Of a stretch of 64,000 bases of DNA, positions 41,301-48,039 are shown piece after piece; within the stretch, counting starts at the first letter, position 1, and the number at the start of each line of letters is the position of its first letter. The stretch is from positions 270,001 to 334,000 of the forward strand of contig JACCIC010000049.1 of assembly GCA_018907035.1 (NCBI GenBank), read 5' to 3'. The notes beneath the pieces were generated by a model, which saw nothing but the letters and a program-made list of their open reading frames with translations, was not told where the DNA came from and made no database searches. The stretch is from Sycobia sp. Sy_11 (lineage: Eukaryota > Arthropoda > Insecta > Hymenoptera > Epichrysomallidae). The position numbers were made by a program, and so were the translations under genes.

Positions 41301-41428
41301 TTCTTTATTATATTTTTGAAATTAATAATTTTATTAAATATCTAAAGTTGAAATATAATAAGAATATTATTTTAAAATTCTATTATTTTTGTTTTTAGAT
41401 TGTACGGAAAGAGATTCCACTCAAGTAG
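7055..41428 (+). CDS. LUBEL: LUBEL / HOIP-type linear ubiquitin E3 ligase (whole gene, multi-exon)
   Basis: RBR-class E3 ligase expected to build Met1-linked ubiquitin chains in NF-kB/immune signalling (family knowledge from HOIP/RNF31 and Drosophila LUBEL). The exon chain, every junction GT-AG and phase-checked, is 7055-7117, 7741-7918, 10761-11089, 16288-16548, 16964-17194, 17378-17886, 18157-18630, 18963-19269, 19468-19690, 21344-21735, 22172-22279, 22834-22974, 24577-24945, 25031-25214, 25436-31001 (one frame break near 30649), 33168-33365, 35117-35395, 36938-37027, 37307-37463, 38405-38735, then 40223-40391 or 40449-40617, then 41399-41428. The product is about 3,530 residues: B-box-like finger near 106-150, NZF near 788-812, UBA region near 1073-1255, disordered insert to about 3110, RING1 from about 3166, RING2 catalytic Cys near 3355, LDD to the end. 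The insert makes it about three times the length of human HOIP. No PUB domain was seen. The start is the least certain part; the RBR is unambiguous. Confidence 0.96.
7314..7372. repeat. (AT)n microsatellite
   Basis: Alternating AT run in the first LUBEL intron. Short Ile-Tyr reading frames over it are artefacts. Confidence 0.95.
7741..7918 (+). CDS. LUBEL: LUBEL exon 2, proline-rich N-terminal segment
   Basis: The acceptor is cag at 7738-7740 and the donor is a weak GTTCGG at 7919. It encodes a Pro/Lys stretch ([13 protein letters not shown]) followed by the acidic motif [11 protein letters not shown]. It ends in phase 1, and the leftover G plus the first two bases of the 10761 exon make a Gly codon, which supports the weak donor. 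The minus-strand and alternate-frame Arg-rich ORFs here are shadows. Confidence 0.8.
7949..8018. repeat. (TA)n(TG)n compound microsatellite
   Basis: TA run followed by TG run and TA again in the LUBEL intron after exon 2. Confidence 0.95.
8293..8741. mobile_element. MITE-like element with 14-bp target duplication
   Basis: ATGAGTTTATGATA occurs exactly at 8293-8306 and again at 8728-8741. Between them lies about 421 bp whose ends are imperfect inverted repeats: GGGATAGGGTAAATTTAACG on the left and GTTTACCTTACCCC on the right, each followed inward by AATGGACT-related sequence. It lies in the LUBEL intron between exons 2 and 3. The size and structure suit a non-autonomous element. Confidence 0.65.
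10761..11089 (+). CDS. LUBEL: LUBEL exon 3, B-box-like zinc finger
   Basis: GC-rich exon with acceptor cag at 10758-10760 and donor GTAGGC at 11090. It contains a Cys/His-rich finger of the pattern CHLC, then [12 protein letters not shown], then closely spaced His residues ([10 protein letters not shown]), followed by basic and poly-Pro sequence. This suits a B-box-type zinc-binding module. The Ala/Arg-rich ORFs in other frames and on the minus strand come from the high GC content. Confidence 0.88.
11236..11259. repeat. Poly-T tract
   Basis: Uninterrupted T run of over 20 bases just inside the 11090 intron; possibly the tail of a retroposed copy on the minus strand, with no other support. 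Confidence 0.85.
13200..13640. repeat. Degenerate TTCGAA-type array in a LUBEL intron
   Basis: GTTCGAA, ATTCGAA and TCGAGTAG-like words recur about every 20-30 bases across roughly 400 bp of the 5.2-kb intron 11090-16287. No clean unit was found, which suggests an eroded minisatellite. Confidence 0.4.
16288..17194 (+). CDS. LUBEL: LUBEL exons 4-5 (poly-Q, disordered)
   Basis: The exons are 16288-16548 (87 codons) and 16964-17194 (77 codons), both phase 0 at each end with tag/cag acceptors and GTATGA/GTAAAT donors. The first has nine Gln in a row near its start and a Pro-rich stretch ([11 protein letters not shown]). The second opens [18 protein letters not shown] and carries [19 protein letters not shown]. 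No folded domain is visible; together they are probably a disordered linker. Confidence 0.85.
17378..18630 (+). CDS. LUBEL: LUBEL exons 6-7 (RS/Ser-rich, disordered)
   Basis: The exons are 17378-17886 and 18157-18630. The first ends in phase 2 and the second supplies one base, giving the junction SRKKNWRSEDR. The first begins with an aromatic/Pro segment ([11 protein letters not shown]) and continues into Arg/Ser repeats; the second starts with a helical motif ([11 protein letters not shown]) followed by more Ser/Arg sequence. They are likely linear motifs and phosphosites. The long ORFs on the opposite strand are shadows. Confidence 0.85.
18963..19269 (+). CDS. LUBEL: LUBEL exon 8 (S/T-P repeat segment)
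   Basis: Acceptor ag at 18961-18962, donor GTAATA at 19270. It contains recurring proline-directed motifs (RSPTPEK, QSPTPEK, RSSTPEG, MSPTSEP, SETPKR) that could be kinase sites. It joins in phase to the NZF exon. No folded domain is visible. Confidence 0.85.
19468..19690 (+). CDS. LUBEL: LUBEL exon 9, NZF (RanBP2-type) zinc finger
   Basis: It encodes [20 protein letters not shown], matching the W-x-C-x2-C-x10-C-x2-C pattern of NZF ubiquitin-binding fingers, close to the start of the exon. Donor GTAGAG at 19691 leaves one G that combines with AA of the 21344 exon to give Glu. Human HOIP has two NZF fingers; only one is seen here. The same reading frame stays open 17 codons past the donor (separate entry). 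Confidence 0.92.
19468..19743 (+). CDS. LUBEL: Possible short LUBEL isoform end by intron retention
   Basis: If the donor at 19691 is not used, the NZF frame continues into a basic tail, [17 protein letters not shown], and stops at 19741-19743. The tail keeps the GC-rich composition of the exon up to the stop, after which the DNA becomes (AT)n and AT-rich. An AATAAA lies at about 20155. A product ending here would keep the B-box and NZF but lose the UBA and RBR. This is an inference from open frame and composition only. Confidence 0.35.
   Translation: MMKDEWSCEHCTFLNDSKDTVCVICCKTKSSALPPSRHESEDEGLNDAEDSFRKLKLAASGQTESPENDGAKGKGRARRKISFSFGTKFTK
19770..19819. repeat. (AT)n microsatellite
   Basis: AT run shortly after the possible intron-retention stop at 19743. 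Confidence 0.95.
21344..22974 (+). CDS. LUBEL: LUBEL exons 10-12 (linker before UBA)
   Basis: The exons are 21344-21735, 22172-22279 and 22834-22974. They encode an acidic Glu/Lys/Thr-rich segment, the motif [20 protein letters not shown] spanning the first junction, a short helix ([14 protein letters not shown]) and an Arg/Ser/His-rich piece. Junctions are phase 0 after the first. No catalytic domain is present; this looks like a scaffold region ahead of the UBA. Confidence 0.88.
24577..25214 (+). CDS. LUBEL: LUBEL exons 13-14, HOIP-type UBA region
   Basis: The exons are 24577-24945 and 25031-25214, joined in phase 0. They encode a helical region starting [20 protein letters not shown], with [20 protein letters not shown] in the middle and ending in [18 protein letters not shown]. 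Its order and key residues match the UBA segment of HOIP just before RING1 (where HOIP has a comparable ALTELQ...LEPF...LW ending). In HOIP this region binds the UBL domains of HOIL-1L and SHARPIN; whether it binds anything comparable here is unknown. Confidence 0.9.
25436..31001 (+). CDS. LUBEL: LUBEL giant exon 15, disordered acidic insert
   Basis: A single exon of about 5.6 kb coding some 1,855 residues. It starts in phase from 25214 with a conserved-looking helical segment ([20 protein letters not shown]), then becomes AT-rich and Asn/Glu/Lys/Ser/Ile-rich low complexity. Within it are a helical island ([19 protein letters not shown]), a basic Lys/Arg/Pro stretch (codons near 29100-29700) and a long poly-Glu tract (about 30195-30310). 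Near its end [16 protein letters not shown] and, after a frame change, [15 protein letters not shown] look like conserved motifs. The frame switches from the 25552 frame to the 30681 frame somewhere between 30633 and 30681, beside a donor-like AAG|GTAAGA. Human HOIP has no counterpart to the insert. Confidence 0.9.
31002..33167 (+). other. LUBEL: LUBEL intron between the giant exon and RING1
   Basis: Phase 0 at both ends, AT-rich, with degenerate TTTATAAAATTCTCAA-type words near 32680-32960. No exon seen. Confidence 0.7.
33168..35395 (+). CDS. LUBEL: LUBEL exons 16-17, helical linker and RING1
   Basis: The exons are 33168-33365 and 35117-35395, joined in phase 0 inside RING1. The first holds helices matching the HOIP pre-RING segment and then CELC; the second supplies [12 protein letters not shown] and VCPFC to complete the RING zinc ligands. 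The segment [18 protein letters not shown] and then [13 protein letters not shown] matches HOIP closely. RING1 recruits the ubiquitin-loaded E2. Confidence 0.95.
36050..36740. repeat. Degenerate ATCGATTAA-type array in a LUBEL intron
   Basis: The motif (A/G)ATCGATTAA(A) and its reverse complement recur many times over about 700 bp, interspersed rather than strictly tandem. It lies in the intron between the RING1 and IBR exons. It looks like a decayed satellite or a cluster of binding sites. Confidence 0.5.
36938..37027 (+). CDS. LUBEL: LUBEL exon 18, in-between-RING (IBR) part 1
   Basis: A 30-codon exon (tag acceptor, GTAAGT donor) encoding [15 protein letters not shown] and CANCRKP. With the Cys at the end of the previous exon (FKWCVQ) and the GISCEQF of the next, it completes the IBR zinc sites. 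The ordering RING1-IBR-RING2 follows the RBR family. Confidence 0.95.
37307..38735 (+). CDS. LUBEL: LUBEL exons 19-20, IBR end and catalytic RING2
   Basis: The exons are 37307-37463 and 38405-38735. The first has [13 protein letters not shown] and [14 protein letters not shown]; the split Gly codon across the intron leads to [18 protein letters not shown]. The Cys of GCMHF (codon 38407-38409) matches the HOIP active-site Cys that forms the ubiquitin thioester, and the following His is also present. [20 protein letters not shown] and the GLC end match the start of the HOIP LDD. The catalytic apparatus looks intact. A (GAT)12 run sits in the intron just before the 38405 acceptor. Confidence 0.96.
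37727..37790. repeat. (AT)n microsatellite
   Basis: AT run in the intron between LUBEL exons 19 and 20. Confidence 0.95.
38346..38381 (+). repeat. (GAT)12 microsatellite next to RING2 acceptor
   Basis: Twelve GAT units end 23 bases before the acceptor of the RING2 exon. In the RING2 reading frame the repeat is read as ATG codons, open into the exon. Confidence 0.95.
40223..40391 (+). CDS. LUBEL: LUBEL alternative LDD exon A (mutually exclusive candidate)
   Basis: A 169-nt exon (acceptor ctcag, donor GTAAAA) that takes over from 38735 in phase 2, giving LCR then [20 protein letters not shown], and ends in phase 0 with EYRQDLLE. It matches the HOIP LDD segment containing HYKEYL, LDP and a later AYQARLL. 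It has the same length and phases as the next exon and aligns to it without gaps. Confidence 0.88.
40449..40617 (+). CDS. LUBEL: LUBEL alternative LDD exon B (mutually exclusive candidate)
   Basis: A 169-nt exon (acceptor ccgcag, donor GTGAAT) that also joins 38735 in phase 2, giving LCR then [20 protein letters not shown] and the basic [20 protein letters not shown]. It ends in phase 0 into IVRKEIPLK. It is paralogous to exon A: 17 of 56 residues are identical (HYIEYL, LDP, D, R, G, PA, Y). Joining A to B directly gives GCA GCA CTA CAT TGA, an immediate stop, so the two should not be used together. Confidence 0.88.
41399..41428 (+). CDS. LUBEL: LUBEL terminal coding exon
   Basis: The acceptor tttttag ends at 41398, followed by IVRKEIPLK and TAG at 41426-41428. 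Phase 0 fits both LDD exons. The sequence parallels the LTEEVPL near the HOIP C-terminus. An AATAAA at 41584-41589 is the likely polyadenylation signal. Confidence 0.85.
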   Translation: MVRKEIPLK

Positions 41429-41505
41429 CAGAAGAGTTGAAGAAAAATTTGCTACACAATGCGTTTGCAGTTTCGTGATATTCACCAAGCTTGCTTTCTA
41501 TATTA

Positions 41506-41589
41506 TTTATTGAATAAGTCATAATATTAAGATCATACCATAACAGTTTGTAGATAAAATATCGCGATGACATTTTCTTAGCTAATAAA
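41506..41589. terminator. Overlapping convergent poly(A) signals
   Basis: AATAAA on the plus strand at 41584-41589 overlaps the last codons of the minus-strand gene. On the minus strand AATAAA (plus-strand TTTATT at 41506-41511) lies about 80 bases beyond LUBEL's stop. If both are used, the two mRNAs overlap at their 3' ends. Confidence 0.5.
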
Positions 41590-42374
41590 GTTCTTTGAGA
41601 AAACTACTAAGGCTATTTTTTGACTTCTCAGACTGACTGGCTTTTAGTATATCATTTAATTTCTTCAAATTGATATTTTTAACTTTTCGAACTGGTGTTA
41701 AATCACTGCACTTTGGTTTTTTTATTGATATATTTGTAAAATTTAAATTAGTGGGTATAACATTTTTTTGTTTATTCATGTTTGGTGACTCAATATTTGA
41801 TAAATTTAAACCAGCTGTTTTATCTTTGAATCTTTTCTTTTTTTTTCTTTGTGAAGTATTAATGGTAGACGTTTCAATCTCAGTTTTTAATAATTTGCGT
41901 CGCTTGGGCTTAGTACAATCAATTTTTGTACTTCTCAAGCAGACCGAACATTTAATTACAATTTTGTTCATTTGGTTTTTTAAACTCTTTTTCATTAGAG
42001 TTGAATGAAATCTTGATAGCTGGTTATTTTCTGAACATTTAACTATCTGTTTCACTGACTTAGACATATTTCTGCCAGAAACGATTCTAGTTTGAGGTTC
42101 ATTCTTAGACCAAAGAGAACCGCAATAGGAACACATAGATCCTGGTCCAAAATTCTGTTTTGGTAATTCTATTTGTTTTGATAATTGTTTACAGCATTGT
42201 CTTGAAAAAATAATATTTCAATATTAATGTAAATTTATTATTATTGAAAAAAATAAAAAATATAAAATATAAATAAATAGCTTACATATAATACATTTGA
42301 CAATTGTTTATCCCTTCTCCATCTAATTTTGTTAAAGATTTAGTTAGATTCCACCAATGTTTTATTTCATCCAT
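41582..42374 (-). CDS. C18orf21/UPF0711-like zinc-ribbon protein (2 exons)
   Basis: Exon 1 is 42374-42286 (ATG at 42374) and exon 2 is 42200-41582, joined in phase 2, giving 235 residues. It begins MDEIKHWWNLTKSLTKLDGE, has paired cysteines (CSYCG near residue 54, CSVC near residue 107) resembling a zinc ribbon, a long Lys/Arg-rich middle, and a C-terminal helical motif LNDILKASQ then SSFLKEL. This pattern resembles human C18orf21, which I recall being linked to the RNase MRP ribonucleoprotein; that functional link is from memory and the homology is by eye. The basic middle would suit an RNA-associated nucleolar protein. It is convergent with LUBEL, with only about 150 bp between the two stop codons. 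It could instead be a related Rpp21/Snm1-type protein. Confidence 0.65.
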
Positions 42375-43594
42375 TATTAATTAAATAATAAATAATCTTT
42401 TTGCTTTGTTTATGTTCCAGTATGTAATGCTAAAAATTAAATTTTAATTTCCTTTAACTAATTTGTCATATATTTTAAATAATGACATTATCTTATGCAA
42501 AATTTAAATTAGAAACAAGAGAACATGTGATGTGTGATATGAATGATACGATGTATTTTTAGGTTAGTATACTATCGGATAGCTATTTTTTGAAACTTGA
42601 GTAGAGGTTGAGATTGAGAACACTGTAGCAGCAGGTAGCAGCGCTTGCGCTTGCAGCACCAGCGCCACCAGTAAATGACAGATATGAGACAGGTGGGTAT
42701 GAACAGGTATGAGTGAATGGTTTTCATTCGAATCAATGCCAAAAAAGTTTGAGATATATATATATATAATTAAAGAGATCAAGAAATATTATAATTATTC
42801 ATTTAAATATATCAAGTTGCAAATACTTGAAAACTATATAGGTATAAATCCGATTCTACTTATTATCACTGTGCATTTAATTTATTTATTATACCAAATT
42901 AATATCTGTTTGCACCTACTATATATCAGAACAATACTGATTGCGATTAATTTTCAGACATTTCCTTATTCAAGATTACATAAAATTGTTTAAATAGCTT
43001 AAGAAATAAATGGAAAGCGATTGTAATTCTTACGCCAGGAAATGATTTGAGAATCTTGAGAAAAATTTAAACAGAAGTTGTAATTCTATATAAAAATTAT
43101 ATATTATATCATTTTAGACAAAATTTTAGATTAAATTTGGGACTGGATTTTGAGACATTTCTTGCGGTTAACATAAGATTATATAATTTCAATTTCAATA
43201 AAAAAAAAAAAAACATTGAACAATTTAATTCAGCGCTTGTGATATTCAGGTGTAATTTACACGGCGAGTACAAATATATATACATAAAAAATTTTTAATC
43301 ATAGAGCAGTATGCGTATTGTTGCATTCTCGGTGGTATATTCTTTTCGATGCAACTAAATCTTGGGATCAATAATATTAGAGTTCGCAAAATTTCGTATG
43401 AATATATTTTAAGCCCAAAATCATATACATTTTGGGCTTTTACGAGTCGTCGAAATATTCGAACCTGATTCGAACAAATTGACATGGCGAATATTAAAGT
43501 TGATTTTTCGTATTCCTATAATAATCTCATTATGACATTGTATATATAATGGATTCAAGGCTCGTTTATTGATGCACGCGTATCTTCGCAATCT

Positions 43595-43595
<1 letters not shown>

Positions 43596-43639
<44 letters not shown>
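43596..43639. repeat. (GA)n microsatellite
   Basis: GA run upstream of the small secreted gene; GAGA-factor-type sequence if functional. Confidence 0.95.
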
Positions 43640-43642
<3 letters not shown>

Positions 43643-44390
43643 TGAGAACGCAATTCTGCAAAAGAACCGTCGATTCGAAGTATTTATTCAGCTCGTAGAT
43701 AACTAGACTATATATCACTACAATTATTAAATCACTATAATCCATTCTGATGAATGTATACTAGATAAAAGGCTGCTATTTGTTTTGTGTGTGCTTTTCC
43801 AAATTCTTTGCATTATTGTTTTATTCGATTTAAATTATTCGTTTTCTACATCAGGTATTATATTATTAAATTAGATTTATCGTTTTTCCTTTATATTATA
43901 TTGAATCTATTAAAAATGGCAACTGAAGTTTTATAAGTGCATCGAATAATTTTTTCCATTGATTTTCTCTTTGTACTGTGTATTGCAAAGTGATTCCTGA
44001 AAAATTAATAAAAATATATGGATAGCCGTATAATAAGAGTAGAAATAAAAAAAGAAAAATTTTATAAAAAAAAATAATAAAAATAAATCATAGATAGATC
44101 GTCTTTGAAAATATATTAAGTATAAAATTTATGTGGTACATTATTGATTCGACATCAGTATCGTATATCCTTTTACATTCAAGAAATCATACAATAAGAT
44201 TAAATTTAAAATATAATGTACTCTTATTATTATATACTATACGTTGAAATTCTATACAAATTATAAATTAACAGTTCTTCTATAATTCTATATCAATTGT
44301 AAAAAATAAAATAGTACTATATAGTAAAATACAAACAAAAAAAATAACAAGCTATAATTAATTTATAACTTTAAAAAGTAAGCAAATTTA

Positions 44391-44394
<4 letters not shown>

Positions 44395-44441
<47 letters not shown>
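44395..44441. repeat. (AT)n microsatellite
   Basis: AT run about 110 bases upstream of the secreted gene's TATA box. Confidence 0.95.
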
Positions 44442-44443
<2 letters not shown>

Positions 44444-44548
44444 ATTATTGTTAAACTGTCTATTTTATAAAGATAAAACTATCTTTTAATCGTTCATTAT
44501 ACACAGTCATAAAATGTTCTTAAAAATTATTTGAAGGAAGTATTGCGA

Positions 44549-44555
44549 TATAAAT
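44549..44555 (+). promoter_or_regulatory. TATA box of the small secreted gene
   Basis: TATAAAT lies 78 bases upstream of the ATG, with an initiator-like TCAGATT about 45 bases downstream of it. This spacing suits a tightly regulated, highly expressed short gene. Inference from sequence only. Confidence 0.45.
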
Positions 44556-44626
44556 GCGTTCGCGCAGATGCTTAAAAGATTGAAATATAGTTTCAGATTT
44601 GAAACAATCCGTAATATAGCTTCATC

Positions 44627-45343
44627 ATGTTCAGCAAGGTTTTCATATTTCTCCTGTTGGGTGCTGCATTGGTTTTGGCCAGCCCAACAAGCAAGTCGTC
44701 GTCCGAATCATCTGAGGAATCGGTAAATCGTATTTAAACGTTAAAATTTTTTTCATGATTTTAATGATTTTAAATAACAAAATTAGTTAAATATACTTAT
44801 TCGCTGAAAAGAAAAATCAAGCTTACATATCATCAGATAAGTCAAATATAAGTTAATGAGGTGGTATGTCCTATTTCAATTTTAAAAGTTAAAGATTAAC
44901 AAGATGACAAAGTACGGTAAATTTATTACTATTTTATATAGTAGCCTTCATTGAATATTCTTCATACTTGCTAATATAAGGCAGTCGTTCAGTAAAAATA
45001 ACTTATGTAAAATTAAAACTAAATCTATATATATATTTAAAAATTATGTATTGCGCGGTGTATTAAGACCAATTTTAGAACAATTCATACATCGTTTTTA
45101 TAATTTAAAAAAATACATTAATTATCGAATTGTGATATACAGGGCCACGTAAGTTCCAATGAATCCAAGGATAAAGATTCGGATGAATCTATGGAGGAGA
45201 AGCCCAATCAAGTAAACCAAACCAACGAATCTGTCAAACAGGCGTTAAAAAAGTCTTTGGACGTTCATGCCGGTAACGTGAAAACAATGATTAATAATTT
45301 GGTGGATCTTCTTAAAGTGAGAATCGACCAATGGAACCTTTGA
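44627..45343 (+). CDS. Small secreted Ser/Glu-rich peptide (2 exons, orphan)
   Basis: Exon 1 is 44627-44722 and exon 2 is 45143-45343, phase 0, giving 98 residues. The N-terminus MFSKVFIFLLLGAALVLA is a textbook signal peptide with likely cleavage before SPTS. The mature part is Ser/Glu/Asp-rich (SKSSSESSEES, DKDSDESMEEKP) and then a predicted amphipathic helix (VKQALKKSLDVHAGNVKTMI) ending IDQWNL. It has no cysteines. A TATAAAT lies at 44549 and AATAAA at about 45429, so the transcription unit is compact. I do not recognise the family; a secreted hormone-like, venom or cuticular peptide is possible but unsupported. A GTGAGA after LLK (45319) could act as a donor to a further exon. Confidence 0.65.
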
Positions 45344-45449
45344 AATCGAACACGTGATTGGAAAAGGATCCGTATAATAATCAATCGTAACAATAACAGT
45401 TTATCAACCTTCGTTGATTTTATTTAATGCAATAAAAAGAAAATATACA

Positions 45450-46059
45450 AATTCTAACTTTAATGTATCCCCATCAACTCATACATTTGAAGATTAGTAT
45501 TAGAGCAGCATGTATAAAAAAAAATAAATAAAACAAAAAACATTTTATTCTAATGTAGGTGACTATTCGAATTTTAATCTGAATTTAATTCACTGTAAAT
45601 TGATATTTATCCATCATAAAAATTAATGTAATTGATTACTAAAGACTAATCCAGGCATGAATATACAAAAACAAATATATATTTTGCAAATTTCAAGTGA
45701 AAGTTCATCCATATTAATATTTTTATCTCTTATTATTAATTCATTTTTTAAATTATAAAGCTTATATGTATATTTTTAGTATGTTATTATACTTAAATAG
45801 AATTATTGAATTGATATATATTTGATATTACACGTATAAAAATTCAAAGAAACTTTTGTGCAATAGAAACAGAGCATTTCATTTTTAACAAAAAATTGTT
45901 TTCTGTCTTTTAATTAAATACATTTTAAAAAATTAATAAAATATTTTGAGAATAAGAAAGTTTTCAAATCATCTTCAAATCATTTATTAATTACTTATCG
46001 CATTGTCAATAAATAATTATTTAAAAAACTTTATTTTAAAAAACTTAGGCGTACCTACC

Positions 46060-46106
<47 letters not shown>

Positions 46107-46980
46107 TTTCAGTATTTTTTTATGGTAGCACAACAGAACAACAATTGTAATATAATATATTAACGAATTTATATCTAATTTAATCGGAAATGTTGTCAAC
46201 CTGTAAAGTAGGTTGCAAAAAGTGCATAAGGTAAATTAAAAGATGCTCTGTGTGTATACGGAAACAATGAAAGGATTTATACAAATTCGCTGAAAGCGGG
46301 AAATAAAGTTCAAAAGAAATTTAACAGAATAATTAATTCAATTGAAGTAAAAAGAGTCACAACATTGGAAAATTAATACTACATATAACATATATTAATG
46401 ATGAAAGTAGCTTTAATACGTAACAGGAATATTTATTATTAAAGCATAATTCGGTATAAATAAAGATAATATAATTAAAGAATATGTTATAATCATCCAA
46501 GATAACTATATATATCATATACTTTACTTAAATATTAAAAAGAGTCAATTATTTAAATCTTCAAATTTATTCAAATAAAACTCTAACAAGCTAGTTTTTG
46601 AATGCTTTAATTACTTAAAGTTATATTTTCGCTGATGTGCTGATTGTAAAAAGACATCATGCGTTGTTTGAGATTATGGTTTATAAAATTCACTAATACT
46701 TCATGTACCACAGAGGTGCGATACACGCGTTCTGTGTATCACCCTGTTCTAAGGCATCGTAACTACTAAAAAAAAATAAAAATAAAAAGAATGATCATCG
46801 ATTTATCGGCAATTTAACATTATTTATCGCTATTAAGTTTCCTGTATATATTCGGAATCTAGTCAAATGATGGCTGTAAATTTTAAAGTCGAAGAATCTG
46901 TCGATTTTGCGGGAAAAAATGTATAGGTAAAGTTTTAAAACGAATATCGTTAAAGATAAAGAGTTAAAGAAGGATTAATA
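45450..46980. other. Intergenic, AT-rich
   Basis: No coding sequence seen; contains a (CA)n run. Confidence 0.6.
46064..46103. repeat. (CA)n microsatellite
   Basis: CA run of about 20 units between the secreted gene and the ZAD-like gene. Confidence 0.95.
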
Positions 46981-46984
46981 AATG

Positions 46985-47165
46985 ATAAATAATTAATAAA
47001 TAATTAATAAAAACTACATTTTTTAAAATATTTTATTTAAAGATTAATTAATTAATAAATAATTAATAAAAACTACATTTTTAAAAATATTTTATTTAAA
47101 GATTAATTAATTAATAAATAATTAATAAAAACTAAATTTTTAAAAACATTTTATTTAAAGATTTA
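46985..47165. repeat. 59-bp tandem repeat, three copies
   Basis: Units start at 46991, 47050 and 47109, exactly 59 bases apart. Each reads AATTAATAAATAATTAATAA then AAACTA(C/A)ATTTTT and ends TTTTATTTAAAGATT. Differences are a few bases. It lies downstream of the 3' end of the ZAD-like gene. Confidence 0.85.
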
Positions 47166-47306
47166 TTGAATTAATTTTTTTAGAATATGACATAACCATA
47201 AATAATAAAAACTTCTCTAGTGAGCGGGGTCTTAGAACCTTCTACCCTAAAGACGGCGCTGCTTGACGATTCACAATTCAGTCAGTTTTTAATCTACATA
47301 AAATCA

Positions 47307-48038
47307 TTATAAACTATTTTTTTGGCTTGACATATTAGCGATATTTTGTTGACTAAAAACATTTCCTTCAATAGTTGTAGATCCATTATTTGGAAATCTG
47401 CTTTCATTAGAGTCATCTGTGAAATATGTTTGTTCCAGAAGTTTCAACATCTTAGTCTTGGTATAATTTAATTCAACTTCTAAATTGTCCAATTTATTAA
47501 ATAGGTCCATACAGTTTTGACATACATAATCATCTTCAGAGACAATAATAATGTAACTAAAATAGTTATATACATATTTCATATGTATAAATTTATAAAT
47601 AAATAAATAAATAAATAAAGAAAACTATTCATTTGTTATTTATTATTTACATTAAATTTTCTGGTTAAATTGGCTTTGAATTTTTGAAAATATTGCTTAT
47701 TATTAATGTATATTTATTTTAAAGCAAGTAATTTTTTTAATTTTAACAAAAATATTGCATTACCTTTTGCCTACAAGTTCTCCAAGTTTTTGAACAATAT
47801 AAATTCTAGAAGCATTCGTTACAGTTTTTGCTAATGAATATAACGAACCTGATATTATTTTATTGCATACAAAACATTGATGATCATCTGTAAGATCAAC
47901 AAAGTCGTTCAGTTGTACATTCTTGTTAAAATGTTGATCAGCACCAGTTGATATTGCATTGGTCATAAATAATTTATTGTTCTTTAATGCATTTAATAAT
48001 GGGGGAAATTGAGGAGTAATAGGAGTTAGTTTAGCCAT
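47307..48038 (-). CDS. ZAD-like zinc-finger-associated domain protein (2 exons)
   Basis: Exon 1 is 48038-47764 and exon 2 is 47556-47307, joined in phase 2 (GKS at the junction), giving 174 residues. It has CFVC, then 45 residues, then CQNC, followed by a coiled helix (LFNKLDNLEVELNYTKTKML). This spacing and the helix after the second pair suit the ZAD fold that dimerises many insect zinc-finger proteins. There are no C2H2 fingers before the stop, so it is either a ZAD-only protein or a short form. Ser/Asn-rich tail. The assignment is by pattern; it could be another C4-type domain. Confidence 0.6.
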
Positions 48039-48039
48039 A

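Larger units (their letters stand above)
42375..44540. other. Intergenic, AT-rich
   Basis: Spacer from the start of the zinc-ribbon gene to the secreted gene. Contains the (GA)n and (AT)n runs listed separately. A small CAGCAGGTAGCAGCG-rich patch near 42620-42660 is probably promoter-proximal for the minus-strand gene. Confidence 0.55.

Noticed and set aside
46985..47165. CRISPR-like array
   Set aside because: Repeats are contiguous 59-bp tandem units with no spacers, in a eukaryotic genome.
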